The translations under genes were made by a program, and so were the position numbers. A model generated the notes under the pieces. The model saw only the letters and a list, made by a program, of their open reading frames with translations, had not been told where the DNA came from and did no database searches. This document shows positions 7,601-8,184 of a DNA stretch of 8,184 nt, one piece after another. Each line of letters starts with the position of its first letter. Positions within the stretch are counted from its first letter, which is position 1. Source of the stretch: Solirubrobacteraceae bacterium (GTDB lineage: Bacteria; Actinomycetota; Thermoleophilia; Solirubrobacterales; Solirubrobacteraceae); the NCBI GenBank assembly GCA_025928415.1, contig JAICJK010000087.1, positions 1 through 8,184 of the forward strand. Direction: 5' to 3'.

Positions 7601-7831
7601 GTGGACACGATCCTCTCGATCCTCCAGGTCGTCATCTCCGTCGTGCTGATCTTCCTGGTGCTCATGCACTCGGGCAAGGACGCCGGCCTGTCCGGCGCCT
7701 TCGGCGTCGGCACGGGCTCGGGCCCGCTGGGCGGCGGCTCGCTCGTCGAGCGCAACCTGAACCGCTGGACGATCTTCTTCTCGATCGTGTTCTTCGTGAA
7801 CACGATCCTGCTGCTCAAGAAGCCCTGGTAG
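7601..7831 (+). CDS. secG: Preprotein translocase subunit SecG
   Basis: 76 residues, the normal SecG length. Two TM helices (about 3-22 and 55-72) flank a Gly-rich loop whose LMHSGKDAGLSGAFGVG segment (21-37) is the family signature. SecG is the accessory subunit of the SecYEG channel and assists SecA-driven protein export. The GTG start is supported by the immediate onset of TM1 and by a TACCAT -10 element 8 bases upstream; no Shine-Dalgarno is present. The gene ends in two TAG codons in a row (7829-7834), followed by a strong hairpin. It is not obviously linked in function to the ccm genes, although both need export across the membrane. Confidence 0.95.
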   Translation: MDTILSILQVVISVVLIFLVLMHSGKDAGLSGAFGVGTGSGPLGGGSLVERNLNRWTIFFSIVFFVNTILLLKKPW

Positions 7832-7839
7832 TAGGCGTC

Positions 7840-7863
7840 GAACGGGCGGCGCGGCCGCCGTTC
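7840..7863 (+). terminator. Hairpin terminator after secG
   Basis: The arms GAACGGGCGGC (7840-7850) and GCCGCCGTTC (7854-7863) make a 10-bp stem with one bulged G and a GCG loop, starting 8 bases after the first secG stop codon. Outside it, GCG (7835-7837) can pair with CGC (7866-7868) across a two-base mismatch. There is no T-run, consistent with GC-rich actinobacterial terminators. Its right arm overlaps the -35 of the candidate promoter for the next gene. Confidence 0.65.
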
Positions 7864-7888
7864 AACGCGGTTCCCGCATGGCCGACTA
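7862..7888 (+). promoter_or_regulatory. Sigma-28/SigD-like (flagellar) promoter
   Basis: TCAA at 7862-7865, exactly 15 bases, then GCCGACTA at 7881-7888. The known FliA/SigD consensus is TAAA, about 15 bases, GCCGATAA; the match is 3 of 4 and 6 of 8 with exact spacing. It lies 39 bp upstream of a probable chemotaxis receptor, the class of gene this sigma factor drives in other motile bacteria. Confidence 0.5.
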
Positions 7889-7889
7889 G

Positions 7890-7904
7890 AGGGGAAGTTC
7901 CCCT
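7890..7904. promoter_or_regulatory. Perfect 15-bp palindrome in the chemoreceptor leader
   Basis: AGGGGAAGTTCCCCT is a perfect inverted repeat around a single central base. It starts one base after the candidate -10 and so covers the expected RNA start. It may be an operator for a dimeric regulator or a hairpin at the 5' end of the mRNA. TTTC follows it, so a weak terminator or attenuator is also possible. Confidence 0.45.
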
Positions 7905-7927
7905 TTTCGAAACCATGGAGGGTTGCC

Positions 7928-8184
7928 GTGTCGCTGGTACGCAGGGTCGGCCTGGGCGTGCGCCTGGGCGTCGCGTTCGGGTTGCTGGGTCTGGCGCTGC
8001 TGGTCGTGGGCGTCACGAGCACGACCACGTTGAGCAGGCTGGACATCAGCGGGACGGGCACCGCCCAGGGCAAGGACGTCAAGGCGCTGGAGATCGTCTC
8101 CCTCCTCACCCAGGACACGTCGACGTCGGCGACCGACGTCGTGCGCCATCTCTACGTCTACGACGGCGACCTCAAGACCCAGGA
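7928..8184 (+). CDS. Probable methyl-accepting chemotaxis protein, N-terminal part
   Basis: The first 85 codons of a gene that runs off the right edge. A short basic N terminus (SLVRR) leads into a TM helix (about 9-30). An extracytoplasmic segment follows with the spacing and style of a four-helix-bundle sensor domain, ending in VVRHLYVYDGDL (71-82). This is the usual start of a chemoreceptor; a sensor kinase or cyclase with the same sensor domain cannot be excluded because HAMP and signalling domains lie outside. The GTG at 7928 is chosen because GGAGGG (7917-7922) lies 5 bases upstream. An ATG at 7915 is in another frame. The flagellar-type promoter upstream supports the chemotaxis reading. 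Confidence 0.7.
   Translation, partial: MSLVRRVGLGVRLGVAFGLLGLALLVVGVTSTTTLSRLDISGTGTAQGKDVKALEIVSLLTQDTSTSATDVVRHLYVYDGDLKTQ

Noticed and set aside
7915..7917. ATG as start of the chemoreceptor gene
   Set aside because: It is in a different frame from the conserved TM and sensor sequence; the GTG at 7928 has the right frame and a well-placed GGAGGG.

Overview
The window is very GC-rich, with a third codon position that is almost always G or C. Gene content and style (two-TM SecG, a variant CcmE next to CcmF, an apparent chemotaxis receptor, leaderless-looking promoters) suggest a motile, high-GC actinobacterium, plausibly of the Thermoleophilia/Solirubrobacterales type. That placement is inference; no rRNA or other phylogenetic marker is present.

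Left part (1-2634). A C-terminal half of an MFS transporter runs in from the left edge and meets, stop codon on stop codon, a convergent gene for a secreted alpha/beta hydrolase. That gene diverges, across about 50 bp, from a small acetoacetate-decarboxylase-superfamily gene, whose end lies 12 bp from the convergent end of a classical SDR dehydrogenase.

Middle part (2632-4653). The SDR gene diverges from a 59-residue charged small protein across 66 bp that holds two back-to-back -10 elements. On the minus strand follow a three-TM membrane protein and a small zinc-ribbon protein. A possible 52-residue ORF lies just upstream of the zinc-ribbon gene, and its start codon overlaps that of ccmE.

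Right part (4652-8184). A ccmE-ccmF-ccmI-like operon encodes part of a cytochrome c maturation System I. CcmE carries a CxxxY haem-binding motif instead of the usual HxxxY, the variant known from some sulfate reducers and archaea. CcmF keeps its WWD motif and all four expected haem-ligand histidines. The CcmI-like protein has only the membrane anchor and helical hairpin, with no TPR domain. secG follows with its own promoter and a strong hairpin terminator. The window ends inside a probable methyl-accepting chemotaxis protein gene preceded by a sigma-28/SigD-like promoter and a perfect 15-bp palindrome.

No tRNA, rRNA, CRISPR array, transposase or other mobile element was seen. I did not find a clear new multi-gene system. 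The best leads are the CcmE variant, the apparent flagellar-sigma promoter with its palindrome, the repeated leaderless promoter layout, and the small overlapping ORF at the ccmE start.
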